Shown: positions 40,579 through 47,822 of the stretch, one piece after another
Layout: each line of letters starts with the position of its first letter
How positions within the stretch are numbered: position 1 is the stretch's first letter
Assembly: GCA_965243625.1 (NCBI GenBank)
Contig: CBDEVI010000002.1
Span: 1 to 64,000 of the forward strand
Reading direction: 5' to 3'
DNA: 64,000 nucleotides
Source: JAJECS01 sp965243625
Lineage (GTDB): Bacteria > Chloroflexota > UBA11872
The notes under the pieces: model-generated
Told to the model about the DNA's origin: nothing
What the model saw: only the letters and a program-made list of their open reading frames with translations
The model's database searches: none
Program-made: the position numbers and the translations under genes

Positions 40579-40911
40579 CCGTTTCTCCTAGGCGCACAGC
40601 GCTCCCAACCACCTATACGTGCACGCGGTTGGCTCGGATGCCAAGCGCGCCGCATGTTTGGGTCAGGTCTTGCCCTGCTTCCCATCGCCGGGGCGATGCA
40701 CGGCGCCGCCGTTCGAATCCATGCACAGCGGTCGCAACCGACCTCTCAACCCCACGTCATTCTATGGCGTGCTCGAATAGTCCGAGACCAATTCGGTAAG
40801 TCTTCACACGGTCCGCGCGGCAGGTTTGACGGTCACTTGACCCTGTAGAAAACTAATGGTCCCTTCTCACCCGCCACGGAGGCGGGTGAAACCGGAGAAA
40901 GGCTTGCTCCA
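40579..40911. other. Divergent intergenic region with hairpin and operator-like palindrome
   Basis: This is 333 bases between divergent genes. TTGACG at 40826 and the palindrome GGTCA-CT-TGACC at 40831-40842 lie about 80 bases before the Met/Asp-rich protein. A perfect hairpin, CACCCGCC-ACGGA-GGCGGGTG, follows at about 40868-40888, just before the GGAGAAAGG ribosome-binding site. The arrangement would suit regulation of the downstream gene, but no known riboswitch is recognised. Confidence 0.45.
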
Positions 40912-41517
40912 TTGATTCGTACTAGTTCCGTGCCCGGGCCGTGGCGTGCGCTGATGCTCGTGGTCGTCGTCAGTGCATTGGTTCTCGCCACGCTGTCGCC
41001 GGCACTGGCGGACATGCATCCGGCCGCTAAAGACGGCCAGCGGCTCGAAGACCAGTCGGCGGACGTGCAGGCGACCTACCGCGCGATCTACGGCGATGAC
41101 GCCGAAGGTCAGTGGATCCATGATCACAACGCCGAGCTCGACGCGATGATGATGATGATGGACTCCCCGACCGACAACATGTACTACGACCGCATCGTCG
41201 CCGTGGCCGAGGCTCGCATCGCAGCCTCGATGGCCATGATGGGTGACGACATGTCGATGGACGACGACATGTCGATGGATGACGACATGTCGATGGATGA
41301 CGACATGAGCATGGACGACGACATGTCGATGGACGACGACATGAGCATGGACGACGACATGGGCATGGGCCTGTCGCACCGCATCGCGGTTGACGTGATC
41401 AGTCGCGGCACCGAGGCCGAGTTCCTGGCCGGCACCGACGAGGGTGTGGTCTACGGCGTCGGGACCTCGGAGGATGAGATCAACAAGATGAACGACATGT
41501 CCATGGACATGATGTAG
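40912..41517 (+). CDS. Secreted Met/Asp-rich hexapeptide-repeat protein
   Basis: A 201-residue exported protein. A signal peptide (ALMLVVVVSALVLATLSPALA) is followed by DMHPAAKDGQRLEDQS, a poly-Met run (AMMMMMDS) and six tandem MSMDDD repeats between residues about 114 and 149; the protein ends DMSMDMM. Methionine-rich, acid-rich repeats outside the cytoplasm are known from copper-handling proteins (PcoE/CopA-type Met motifs), so metal binding is a reasonable guess. The start is TTG at 40912 with GGAGAAAGG upstream; an ATG at 40954 would also keep the signal. A strong terminator hairpin follows. I cannot name a family. Confidence 0.7.
   Translation: MIRTSSVPGPWRALMLVVVVSALVLATLSPALADMHPAAKDGQRLEDQSADVQATYRAIYGDDAEGQWIHDHNAELDAMMMMMDSPTDNMYYDRIVAVAEARIAASMAMMGDDMSMDDDMSMDDDMSMDDDMSMDDDMSMDDDMSMDDDMGMGLSHRIAVDVISRGTEAEFLAGTDEGVVYGVGTSEDEINKMNDMSMDMM
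41251..41358 (+). repeat. Six tandem 18-bp coding repeats (MSMDDD)
   Basis: The unit ATGTCGATGGACGACGAC is repeated six times with a few synonymous changes (TCG/AGC, GAC/GAT), then decays into ATGGGCATGGGC. Synonymous drift shows that selection acts on the peptide. Copy number probably varies by slippage. Confidence 0.9.
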
Positions 41518-41544
41518 CGCCGGTCCAGCGCACACGTTCCTCTT

Positions 41545-41579
41545 CCGACCCCGGCCGCGACCAGCGCGGCCGGGGTCGG
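41545..41579 (+). terminator. Strong hairpin terminator
   Basis: CCGACCCCGGCCGC and GCGGCCGGGGTCGG form a perfect 14-bp stem with a seven-base loop, followed by AGTCTTTC. It is 28 bases after the stop of the Met/Asp-rich protein. The U-run is weak, but stem strength is high. Confidence 0.7.
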
Positions 41580-41711
41580 AGTCTTTCGCGGCGCGGCCGG
41601 AGGTGATCGGGCGCCGGCGGCCCCATCGGTCGGCACGGCCGGCCGAGGCGCCATAACGGCCAACCACGCCGTCCGCACCGTTTGGCGGCGATATCGGATG
41701 GTGTCTACGTG

Positions 41712-43238
41712 ATGAGCGACTTCGACGACTACCTGATGGAGTCCTACGAGCTGCGCGAGAAGCTCGTCGCGGACAAATTCCGGCCCAGGTACCACTTCGT
41801 CCCGCCGGAAGGCCGCTGGAACGACATCAACGGCGCCATCTACTGGCAGGGGCGATATCACCTCGGCTACCTGCAGAAAATCGCCAATGGTCCAGGCCAG
41901 ATCTACTTCTCGAGCTGGCAGCACATCAGCAGCCGGGATCTGCTCCACTGGCGCTACCACAGGGCCTCGCTGCGCGAACCCCTGGAGGGCGCCAAGGGCG
42001 ACTACTTCAACAGCGGCGACGTGATGGAGGGCGCGGACCCGCCCACCATCATCACCAACATGCCCACGCGCGGCATCTGCATCTACCAGTGCCACGACGA
42101 CAACCTGGACCACTGGGTTCCGCTGGCCGAAAACCCCGTCATAGCCCTGGACCCGCCCCGCCAGGGCGCACCGCCCAAGTCCTCCGCCAATCTGCCGGAG
42201 TGCGTGATCTTCGACCCCAGCGGCTGGAAACAGGGCGATGACTACTACGCCCTCGTCGGAAACAAGAACCACCGCCCCGGCTACGAGGGAGATTCAACCA
42301 GCCTCTTCAAGTCCAGGAACCTCAGGCAGTGGGAGTATCTCGGCCCGTTCTACAAATCCGATCGACGGTGGACCGAGGAAGTCGAAGACTGCGCCTGCTC
42401 CAACTTCTTTCCGTTCGGCGACAAGCACATGCTGCTGATGCACACCCACTGGCCCTACAACAAGGCGCAGTACTACATCGGGCGCTACGCGGACGAGCAG
42501 TTCATCCCCGAGATCCACGGGCAGCTGAGCCATCTGGGCAGCCTGGTCGCCGGCCCCGAGACGCTGGTGGACGACCGGGGCCGGAGGATTTTCTGGGGCT
42601 GGATCAGGGACGCACGGGAGCACCAGTGGGAGAACCACGGGTGGAGCGGCGTCATGACCCTGCCGTGGCACTTCACCCCCGCCGCCGACCACAGCCTCCG
42701 CGTCGATCCCGTCCACGAGCTTCGCGCCTTGCGCTACGACGAGCGGCGGCATGGCGACGTCACCCTTTCTGAGGGCGAGGAGCAATCGGTCCGGGGCTTC
42801 GCATCGGACTGCATGGAGATCAAGCTGACCATCGAGCCCAACGACGCCGCCCGCTTCGGGCTCAAGCTGCTGTGCTCGCCCGACGGCCAAGAAGAGACCG
42901 TCGTGACCTACGACGCCGAGCGGCAGCAGTTCGTGGTCGACTTCGAGCGCGCCAGCGAGGACGGGAGCTTGACCTACGGCTACGACGCTGGGGTGTACAG
43001 CAGGGGCGTCCGCCGGCAGGTCGTGCCGTTCGCCCCGGAGGGTGACGGCCGGCTGGACATCGACCTGTTCGTGGACCGCTCCGTCATCGAGATGTTCGTC
43101 AACTCGCGGATCTGCATCGTCCAGCGGGTCTACCCAACCAGGGACGACAGCAATCAATTCAAGCTCTTCACCCAGGATCGGCCCGTCCGGGTCACGAACC
43201 TCGTCAAATGGGAGATGGACTCCACCAATCCCTGGTGA
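41712..43238 (+). CDS. GH32-family beta-fructosidase-like glycoside hydrolase
   Basis: A 508-residue protein of the GH32 (invertase/levanase) type. The nucleophile motif is RWNDINGAIYWQGRYHLGYL (W-N-D-x-N-G, Asp kept, Pro changed to Ile). The stabiliser region ECVIFDPSGWKQGDDYYAL replaces the usual F-R-D-P. The acid/base 'EC' motif appears as VEDCACSNFFPFGDKHMLL. The C-terminal 150 residues form the beta-sandwich, ending in DLFVDRSVIEMFVNSRICI, a highly typical GH32 closing motif. It has no signal peptide, so it would act on imported sugars. Departures from two of three motifs mean that fructan activity is not assured. The start is ATG 41712; a TTG at 41682 is possible. Confidence 0.78.
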   Translation: MSDFDDYLMESYELREKLVADKFRPRYHFVPPEGRWNDINGAIYWQGRYHLGYLQKIANGPGQIYFSSWQHISSRDLLHWRYHRASLREPLEGAKGDYFNSGDVMEGADPPTIITNMPTRGICIYQCHDDNLDHWVPLAENPVIALDPPRQGAPPKSSANLPECVIFDPSGWKQGDDYYALVGNKNHRPGYEGDSTSLFKSRNLRQWEYLGPFYKSDRRWTEEVEDCACSNFFPFGDKHMLLMHTHWPYNKAQYYIGRYADEQFIPEIHGQLSHLGSLVAGPETLVDDRGRRIFWGWIRDAREHQWENHGWSGVMTLPWHFTPAADHSLRVDPVHELRALRYDERRHGDVTLSEGEEQSVRGFASDCMEIKLTIEPNDAARFGLKLLCSPDGQEETVVTYDAERQQFVVDFERASEDGSLTYGYDAGVYSRGVRRQVVPFAPEGDGRLDIDLFVDRSVIEMFVNSRICIVQRVYPTRDDSNQFKLFTQDRPVRVTNLVKWEMDSTNPW

Positions 43239-43731
43239 ATGCCGGGGCTGTCAACTCGCCCCAACATCCGCACCGAAGGCCAGTGTCGGCGCGCTGGCGG
43301 GGCAGGTAAGGCCTAATCCATGACTGCTCGCTGTGAGCTCCCCATTGGAGACCCTCGGGTAGCCCTTCGTCATTCCCGCGAAGCCTGTCCCCGCGCAGGC
43401 GGGGAGCGGGAATCCACCCCTCATTGAGCCTGAGGGAGTTCGGGTTGCGCCCGGTCATCCCCAAGCCCGGCTGGACTTTGCAAAGGTCTTCCCATTGGAG
43501 AATGAGGACTTAGGGCCTGATCGATCCTCCAGCCGCAGCGCTTCGGGGGTGTGTCATCGACACGCTTGTGGGCAGCGACGACCCACGGGATGAACACAGC
43601 GGATGCTGCGACTACTGAGGGCCCCGCACAGCCTGATTTGCACTGGCAAGGCTCTTCGCGTCACGATGTCTGCCAGGAGGGATCGAACCCAATGGATCTT
43701 TCTCAGGGCAGGACGTAAAGGAGATTCGAAC
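43239..43731. other. Intergenic region with a family B palindromic repeat
   Basis: This stretch of 493 bases has no recognisable gene. At 43369-43423 is the repeat GTCATTCCCGCGAAGCCTGT followed by CCCCGCGCAGGCGGGGAGCGGGAATCC-like sequence: nested inverted arms CATTCCCGC/GCGGGAATC and CCCCGC/GCGGGG. A near-identical copy lies at 49467. Two short CCCATTGGAG sequences (43341, 43491) flank it about 150 bases apart. Confidence 0.7.
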
Positions 43732-44412
43732 ATGGGCGCAATATCCGTAAACCGGCTGGCGGGTCTGTCCCTCATATTCGGCCCGATCATCGCCTTCGTC
43801 TTCTTTCTCATCGAGCCGGGCGGACTCCTGATCGACAGCGCCCCCGTGTCGGACGCGGTTGGCTCAGTCACGGCCAAAGGCGCCAATGCCGCGCTGACCA
43901 ACGTCACCAACATCGGGATCATTCTTGGCCTGAGCCTCATCCTCTCAGGCCTCTACGCGCTCATGCGAAACGTGACCTTGCAGGGCAACGGCAAGGCGCT
44001 GGTTCAGATGGGCTTCTTCATGATGCTCGTTGGACTGACCGGTTGGATTCTCTCCGGTGGCGTGGATTTCATCCTGGCCGACGCCCAAACCAGTGAGCAG
44101 ATCAGCGGAACCGTTCCCGTCTACTACGCCGGCTCCGCGCTCGTCTACGCCGGTGGAATTGCGCTTGGCTTTGGCGGCTTCATTTTCGCGTTGGGCCTCT
44201 CCACGAGAGACGACCACAACCGGATCGTCGCCCTGTTGGCCTCCCTTGTCAGCCTGGCCATCATGGTCTTCTTCGCGATAGCTATCCTCCACAACGACGG
44301 CCGCGACACCTTCATCTCCCTGGCCCGGAGCTTCTACGTGCTGCTGGTGATCTGGTTCGGATATCTGGGCTTCGGACTGATGCGGCGACCTGATCCTCTG
44401 CTGTGGCAATAG
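43732..44412 (+). CDS. Six-helix integral membrane protein, function unknown
   Basis: A 226-residue membrane protein with helices near residues 9-28, 58-78, 90-110, 133-155, 163-183 and 196-215. AAAGGAG lies eight bases before the ATG at 43732, which decides the start against a longer frame from 43603. It shares plan and size with the proteins at 3757 and 6873, so it is the third member of this set. It has no catalytic motif and no informative neighbour. Confidence 0.62.
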   Translation: MGAISVNRLAGLSLIFGPIIAFVFFLIEPGGLLIDSAPVSDAVGSVTAKGANAALTNVTNIGIILGLSLILSGLYALMRNVTLQGNGKALVQMGFFMMLVGLTGWILSGGVDFILADAQTSEQISGTVPVYYAGSALVYAGGIALGFGGFIFALGLSTRDDHNRIVALLASLVSLAIMVFFAIAILHNDGRDTFISLARSFYVLLVIWFGYLGFGLMRRPDPLLWQ

Positions 44413-44726
44413 TCCGAAGCTAGGGCTTGCCGGCGGGCGTCCTCTGGTCAGGAGACGGTGGCGGCACACGAGCCGCTGTTAGCGCGAGTCTGGGCCAGGA
44501 CAACTCCGGAGACGGGCCGTTGGTGCGTGCCTGCGTGAAGCGGCCGCGCCGCAAGCCGGACCACAAATAACCGAAGCCCAATCGTTGATCGACGGTTGCG
44601 CTTGGATGGTCGTGATACCGAATCCTGTCCAGCCTTGAACGGGCCGACCTCACCGATAGAAGGTCGGTACTCGGCGCTGAGGTTCGGTACCACTTACCGT
44701 GCGGTTAGCGGTGGGAAAGCCTATGG
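44413..44726. other. Intergenic region upstream of a convergent tRNA-Lys
   Basis: This is 314 bases without a gene. A hairpin CCGACCT/AGGTCGG (44644-44667) lies 60 bases downstream of tRNA-Lys on its strand and could be its terminator, although no U-run follows. Nothing else is recognised. Confidence 0.45.
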
Positions 44727-44802
44727 TGGTGGGCCGGGTGGGACTCGAACCCACGACCTTCGGATTAAAAGTCCGCTGCTCTACCAACTGAGCTACCGAC
44801 CC
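44727..44802 (-). tRNA. tRNA-Lys (anticodon TTT)
   Basis: A 76-base cloverleaf with encoded CCA. The acceptor is GGGTCGG/CCGGCCC, the D-arm GCTC-AGTTGGTA-GAGC, the anticodon loop CTTTTAA and the T-arm GTGGG-TTCGAGT-CCCAC. Anticodon TTT reads both lysine codons. Confidence 0.95.
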
Positions 44803-44866
44803 GGCCAAGTCTAGCGGTCGCTCGGGTCTGGCCGGCACGCAGCCCGCGCCGGACTGAACGGCTTGC

Positions 44867-45565
44867 CTACTCCGCCTGACCGTTCGTGATCTGGCCGTCG
44901 AGCATCTCGACGATGCGGCCGCACGCCTCGCCCACGCGCGGGTCGTGCGTGACCATCAGGATGGTCTGCTGACGCTCGGTGTTGAACCGGCGCAGCAGGT
45001 CCAGCACCTCATTCGTGCTCTCCGAGTCCAGGTTGCCCGTCGGCTCGTCGGCCAGCATCAGGTCGGGCTGGGTCACCAGGGCGCGAGCGACGGCGGCGCG
45101 CTGCTGCTGTCCGCCCGAGAGTTCCGTCGGCCGGTGGTCGCCGCGATCCGCGAGCCCGACCCAATCCAGGGCCTCTGCCGCCGCTTTCATGGCCTCGGAG
45201 CGGCGCCGGCCCGCGTATTCGGCGGGCAGCGCCACGTTCTCGATGGCCGTCAGCGTGGGCACCAGGTTGAACGCCTGGAAGACGAAGCCCATCCGCTCCG
45301 CCCGCATCTTGGTCCGCTCGCGGTCCGAAAGGTCGGCCACGTCGGTGCCGCCGATCACCAGGCTCGCCGGAGGGTCCGAGTCGTCGGGGGCGTGCAGCAG
45401 GCCGAGAATGTGCATCAGGGTGCTCTTGCCGCAGCCCGAGGGCCCCATGATCCCCACCATCTCGCCGGCCTCTATGGCGATGTCGGCGCCGCGCAGCGCG
45501 TGCACGAGGTTCTGGCGGCCGAGCCGATAGGTCTTGTGCAGATGGTGGGCTTCGAGGAACGCCAT
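44867..45565 (-). CDS. ABC transporter ATP-binding protein, MacB/LolD type
   Basis: A 232-residue ATPase. Walker A is MGPSGCGKSTLMHILGLL, the signature LSGGQQQRAAVARALV, Walker B LMLADEPTGNLDSES and the H-loop MVTHDPRVGEA. MGFVFQAFNLVPTLTAIENV is the Q-loop of the MacB/LolD group. It lies eight bases after the permease gene, so the two form a transporter. Such systems export lipids, lipoproteins, peptides or macrolides; no MacA-like adaptor is present, in line with a cell without a classical outer membrane. Confidence 0.92.
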   Translation of the reverse strand: MAFLEAHHLHKTYRLGRQNLVHALRGADIAIEAGEMVGIMGPSGCGKSTLMHILGLLHAPDDSDPPASLVIGGTDVADLSDRERTKMRAERMGFVFQAFNLVPTLTAIENVALPAEYAGRRRSEAMKAAAEALDWVGLADRGDHRPTELSGGQQQRAAVARALVTQPDLMLADEPTGNLDSESTNEVLDLLRRFNTERQQTILMVTHDPRVGEACGRIVEMLDGQITNGQAE

Positions 45566-45572
45566 CGCGCGC

Positions 45573-46760
45573 CTACTCGTACCTGAGCGCCTGGACCGGA
45601 TCGAGCCGGGCGGCGTTCCAGGCCGGCAGCAGCCCGGCCACTGCGCCGAGCACGGTGGCGAACGCCAGCGCCACCACCGCGGTCGGCGCCGTCAGCTGGA
45701 ACAGGATGTTCCCCGAATCGCGCCCAAGCTCGTTCGCCACGGTCACCACGAGGGCGCCGAGCCCCAGACCCAGCAGGCCGCCCAGCAAGCCGATGCTGGC
45801 GGCCTCGATCACGATCTCCCGCATGATCCGCCCGCGCGTGGCCCCAATCGCCCGCTTGATCCCGATCTCGCGCGTTCGCTCGGCCACGCTCATGGCCATG
45901 GTGTTGATCACCGAAAGGCCGCCCACGACCAGGCTGATGAGGCCAATGCCGATGACGATGGCGTTGAAGATCTCCGTCGCGGATGTGATCTCCTGGTCGA
46001 AGTCCGTCCCTGTCAGCGTGCCCACTTGCGCCACGCTGGCCTCGATGGCGTCGGCCAGGTCTTCCGTGTCCACGCCCGCTTCCGGATAGACGGTCGCCTG
46101 GGAAATCAACTCGTCGGCCCCCAGGCCGGCCGTGGCCAGAATGGGCGCGTCGGCGGCGAGCAGCGACTGGGCCGCCTGGAGCGGGACGAAAGCGAAGGTG
46201 TCCGGGCCGGTCAGGGTCGGCTCGAGAACGCCGATGACGTCGAATTCCACCCGGCGCAGTTCGATGGAGTCGCCGGGGCGCTTGCCGAACTTGCGGGCGA
46301 GGTCGGCGCCCAGGACCACCACATTTGCCCCTTCGTCGTCCGGCGTCGTCAGCCGGCCTTGGGCCGCTCGGACCTGCAGTGCTTCCCGCCCCTGGTCGGC
46401 GTCCGCCACGGCGCCGACGATGAAGTCCGGCAGGCCGAAGCCTCCGCCCCCCGCCTCGTTCGGATCGAGCAGCAGTTGGACTTCGGGAACCACGACCGCC
46501 ACACCCGGGACGTTGGCAATCTGGTCGGCCACGCTGAGCGGCATCGGCGTGGACCCGAGGCCAAACGCGGGATTGGTGGCATCGCTGACGATGATCTTGT
46601 CCTGGTAGTAGGTCGAACCGCCGTCGACGATGAAGCTGATTCGATTCGCCATCGAGCTCATCACGACCAGCACCCATATGCCGATGGTGATTCCAATCAC
46701 GGTGAGCGCCGTGCGGAATCTCCGGCGGGTCAGGTTGCGCAGGATGCGGACCACGTACAT
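45573..46760 (-). CDS. ABC transporter permease, MacB/FtsX type
   Basis: A 395-residue permease. It has an N-terminal helix (ALTVIGITIGIWVLVVMSSM), a 220-residue MacB-type extracytoplasmic domain and three C-terminal helices beginning near IVIGIGLISLVVGGLSVINT; VAERTREIGIKRAIGATRGR is the coupling helix diagnostic of FtsX-like permeases. The C-terminus NAARLDPVQALRYE is also family-typical. It pairs with the downstream ATPase. The cargo is unknown. Confidence 0.92.
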   Translation of the reverse strand: MYVVRILRNLTRRRFRTALTVIGITIGIWVLVVMSSMANRISFIVDGGSTYYQDKIIVSDATNPAFGLGSTPMPLSVADQIANVPGVAVVVPEVQLLLDPNEAGGGGFGLPDFIVGAVADADQGREALQVRAAQGRLTTPDDEGANVVVLGADLARKFGKRPGDSIELRRVEFDVIGVLEPTLTGPDTFAFVPLQAAQSLLAADAPILATAGLGADELISQATVYPEAGVDTEDLADAIEASVAQVGTLTGTDFDQEITSATEIFNAIVIGIGLISLVVGGLSVINTMAMSVAERTREIGIKRAIGATRGRIMREIVIEAASIGLLGGLLGLGLGALVVTVANELGRDSGNILFQLTAPTAVVALAFATVLGAVAGLLPAWNAARLDPVQALRYE

Positions 46761-46899
46761 CAGGGTGCGTGCTCGGCGAAGGCCTCAGAAAGCAGCCAGG
46801 CGCGACGGTACCGCACGGACCGGCCACGCGGTGTAGCAACGATCACCAACCGCGCGCCGCCGCAAGCTTGTGCTCCTCGATCCGGCTGTGCCCATATCT

Positions 46900-46931
46900 G
46901 TCATTCGGAGCGCAGCGAGGAATCTCAGACG
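46900..46931. repeat. Intergenic repeat, family E
   Basis: GTCATTCGGAGCGCAGCGAG followed by GAATCTCAGACG. A second copy lies at 47592-47623 on the other side of the selenoprotein gene, so the gene is bracketed by direct copies about 690 bases apart. Confidence 0.75.
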
Positions 46932-46990
46932 TTCATCCGCGGCCGCACGGGTGGGGTTCGCCGGCGCACGCCCCGACTTCGCCCGGGACG

Positions 46991-47542
46991 CTAGCTCCCG
47001 CCCGGTGGCCCCTCGATCTCGAGAATCGCGTCCAGAATCGTGCTGATGGATGGCCGGTCGCCGATGCCCTCGCCCACCTGTCGCCAGTGCACCACCCGCC
47101 ACTTCCCAATCAGCAGCACCGCCGGCGCGGCAACACCGTCACCCAGCAGGTCGAAGACGCCGAAACTCTCGGCCACGACGTGATCCGGATCCGCCAGGAT
47201 CGGATACTCCGCGCGCGTGTATTGAGCCATATCCGCGGCTCCCTCGACATCGTCCGTGCTGATGGCGACCGGTCGGTACCCCACCTCGGCGAAGAGGGGA
47301 ATGGCTCCCTGCAGCTCCACGAGCTGCGCGCGGCAGATCCCTCAGAAAAAGCCCCGGTAGAACACCAGGATGACGCCCTGGCCGTCCTCGACCAGGCCGG
47401 ACAGCGTCACCGCGTTCCCGTGCGCGTCCTGCACGGTGAAGTCCGGCGCAATCTCCGCGCCCTCGGGCGGACCCTCCTCGCCGCACGCCAATAGCAAGCT
47501 GCCGACCAGCGCGAGAGCAACCAGAGCGACCAGGGATTTCAT
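46991..47542 (-). CDS. Lipoprotein peroxiredoxin-like selenoprotein (in-frame UGA at the catalytic cysteine)
   Basis: A continuous 183-residue frame if the TGA at 47342-47344 is read as selenocysteine (residue 67). The first part has a lipoprotein signal (VALALVGSLLLAC, lipid Cys20) and the AhpC/TSA N-terminus APDFTVQDAHGNAVTLSGL. The active site reads VFYRGFF-U-GICRAQLVEL, where relatives have F-Y-R-G-x-W-C-P-x-C; Cys70 would be the redox partner. The second part, VGYRPVAISTDDVEGAADMA and YPILADPDHVVAESFGV, completes the thioredoxin fold. A perfect 7-bp hairpin 14 bases after the TGA fits a bacterial SECIS. Similarity continues on both sides of the TGA in one frame, which argues against a pseudogene. 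It would reduce peroxides or act as an extracytoplasmic thiol oxidoreductase. Confidence 0.82.
47311..47327 (-). promoter_or_regulatory. Candidate bacterial SECIS hairpin
   Basis: On the coding strand GCAGCTC-GTG-GAGCTGC forms a 7-bp perfect stem with a three-base loop containing G and U. It starts 14 bases after the UGA. Bacterial SECIS elements are short stem-loops inside the coding region just after the UGA with a G in the apical loop, so both position and form fit. Confidence 0.6.
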
Positions 47543-47591
47543 GCGGCAAGGATACGGCACCTACCCTCACGGCAATCGATGCACCGTGAAT

Positions 47592-47731
47592 GTCATTCCG
47601 AGCGCAGCGAGGAATCTAAGACGCTCGTGCACGGCCGTCGCGGATGACGCCTCGCCCCGTCCGTCATTCCGGCGCAAGCCGGAATCCAGTCCGGCTCCCT
47701 CTCCCACGGGGAGAGGGTAGGGGTGAGGGGG
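47592..47731. repeat. Composite of family E, A and F repeats
   Basis: Three repeats stand in a row: family E (GTCATTCCGAGCGCAGCGAG), family A (palindrome with arms ATTCCGGC/GCCGGAAT at about 47667) and family F (CCCTCTCCC-ACG-GGGAGAGGG). They fill most of the 280 bases between the divergent selenoprotein and enolase-family genes. Confidence 0.75.
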
Positions 47732-47822
47732 ATCCGACCGGGACTCTAGTCCACGGCCCGCATCACTCGCCGCTATAGACTAGACCCCACCCGCGGCCCC
47801 ACGGCCTCACCCGGACCCCGCC

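Noticed and set aside
39287..40591. Long + strand open frame with Val-Gly-Ser-Gly repeats
   Set aside because: It is the antisense of the Pro/Thr linker and N-terminus of the molybdopterin enzyme. The repeat DNA lacks stop codons on both strands; no family features.
41251..41358. CRISPR or minisatellite in the Met/Asp gene
   Set aside because: The 18-bp units are tandem without spacers and encode a peptide repeat with synonymous drift.
46991..47320. Separate hypothetical gene downstream of a truncated peroxiredoxin
   Set aside because: It is in frame with the preceding part across one TGA at the catalytic position; together they make one full peroxiredoxin.
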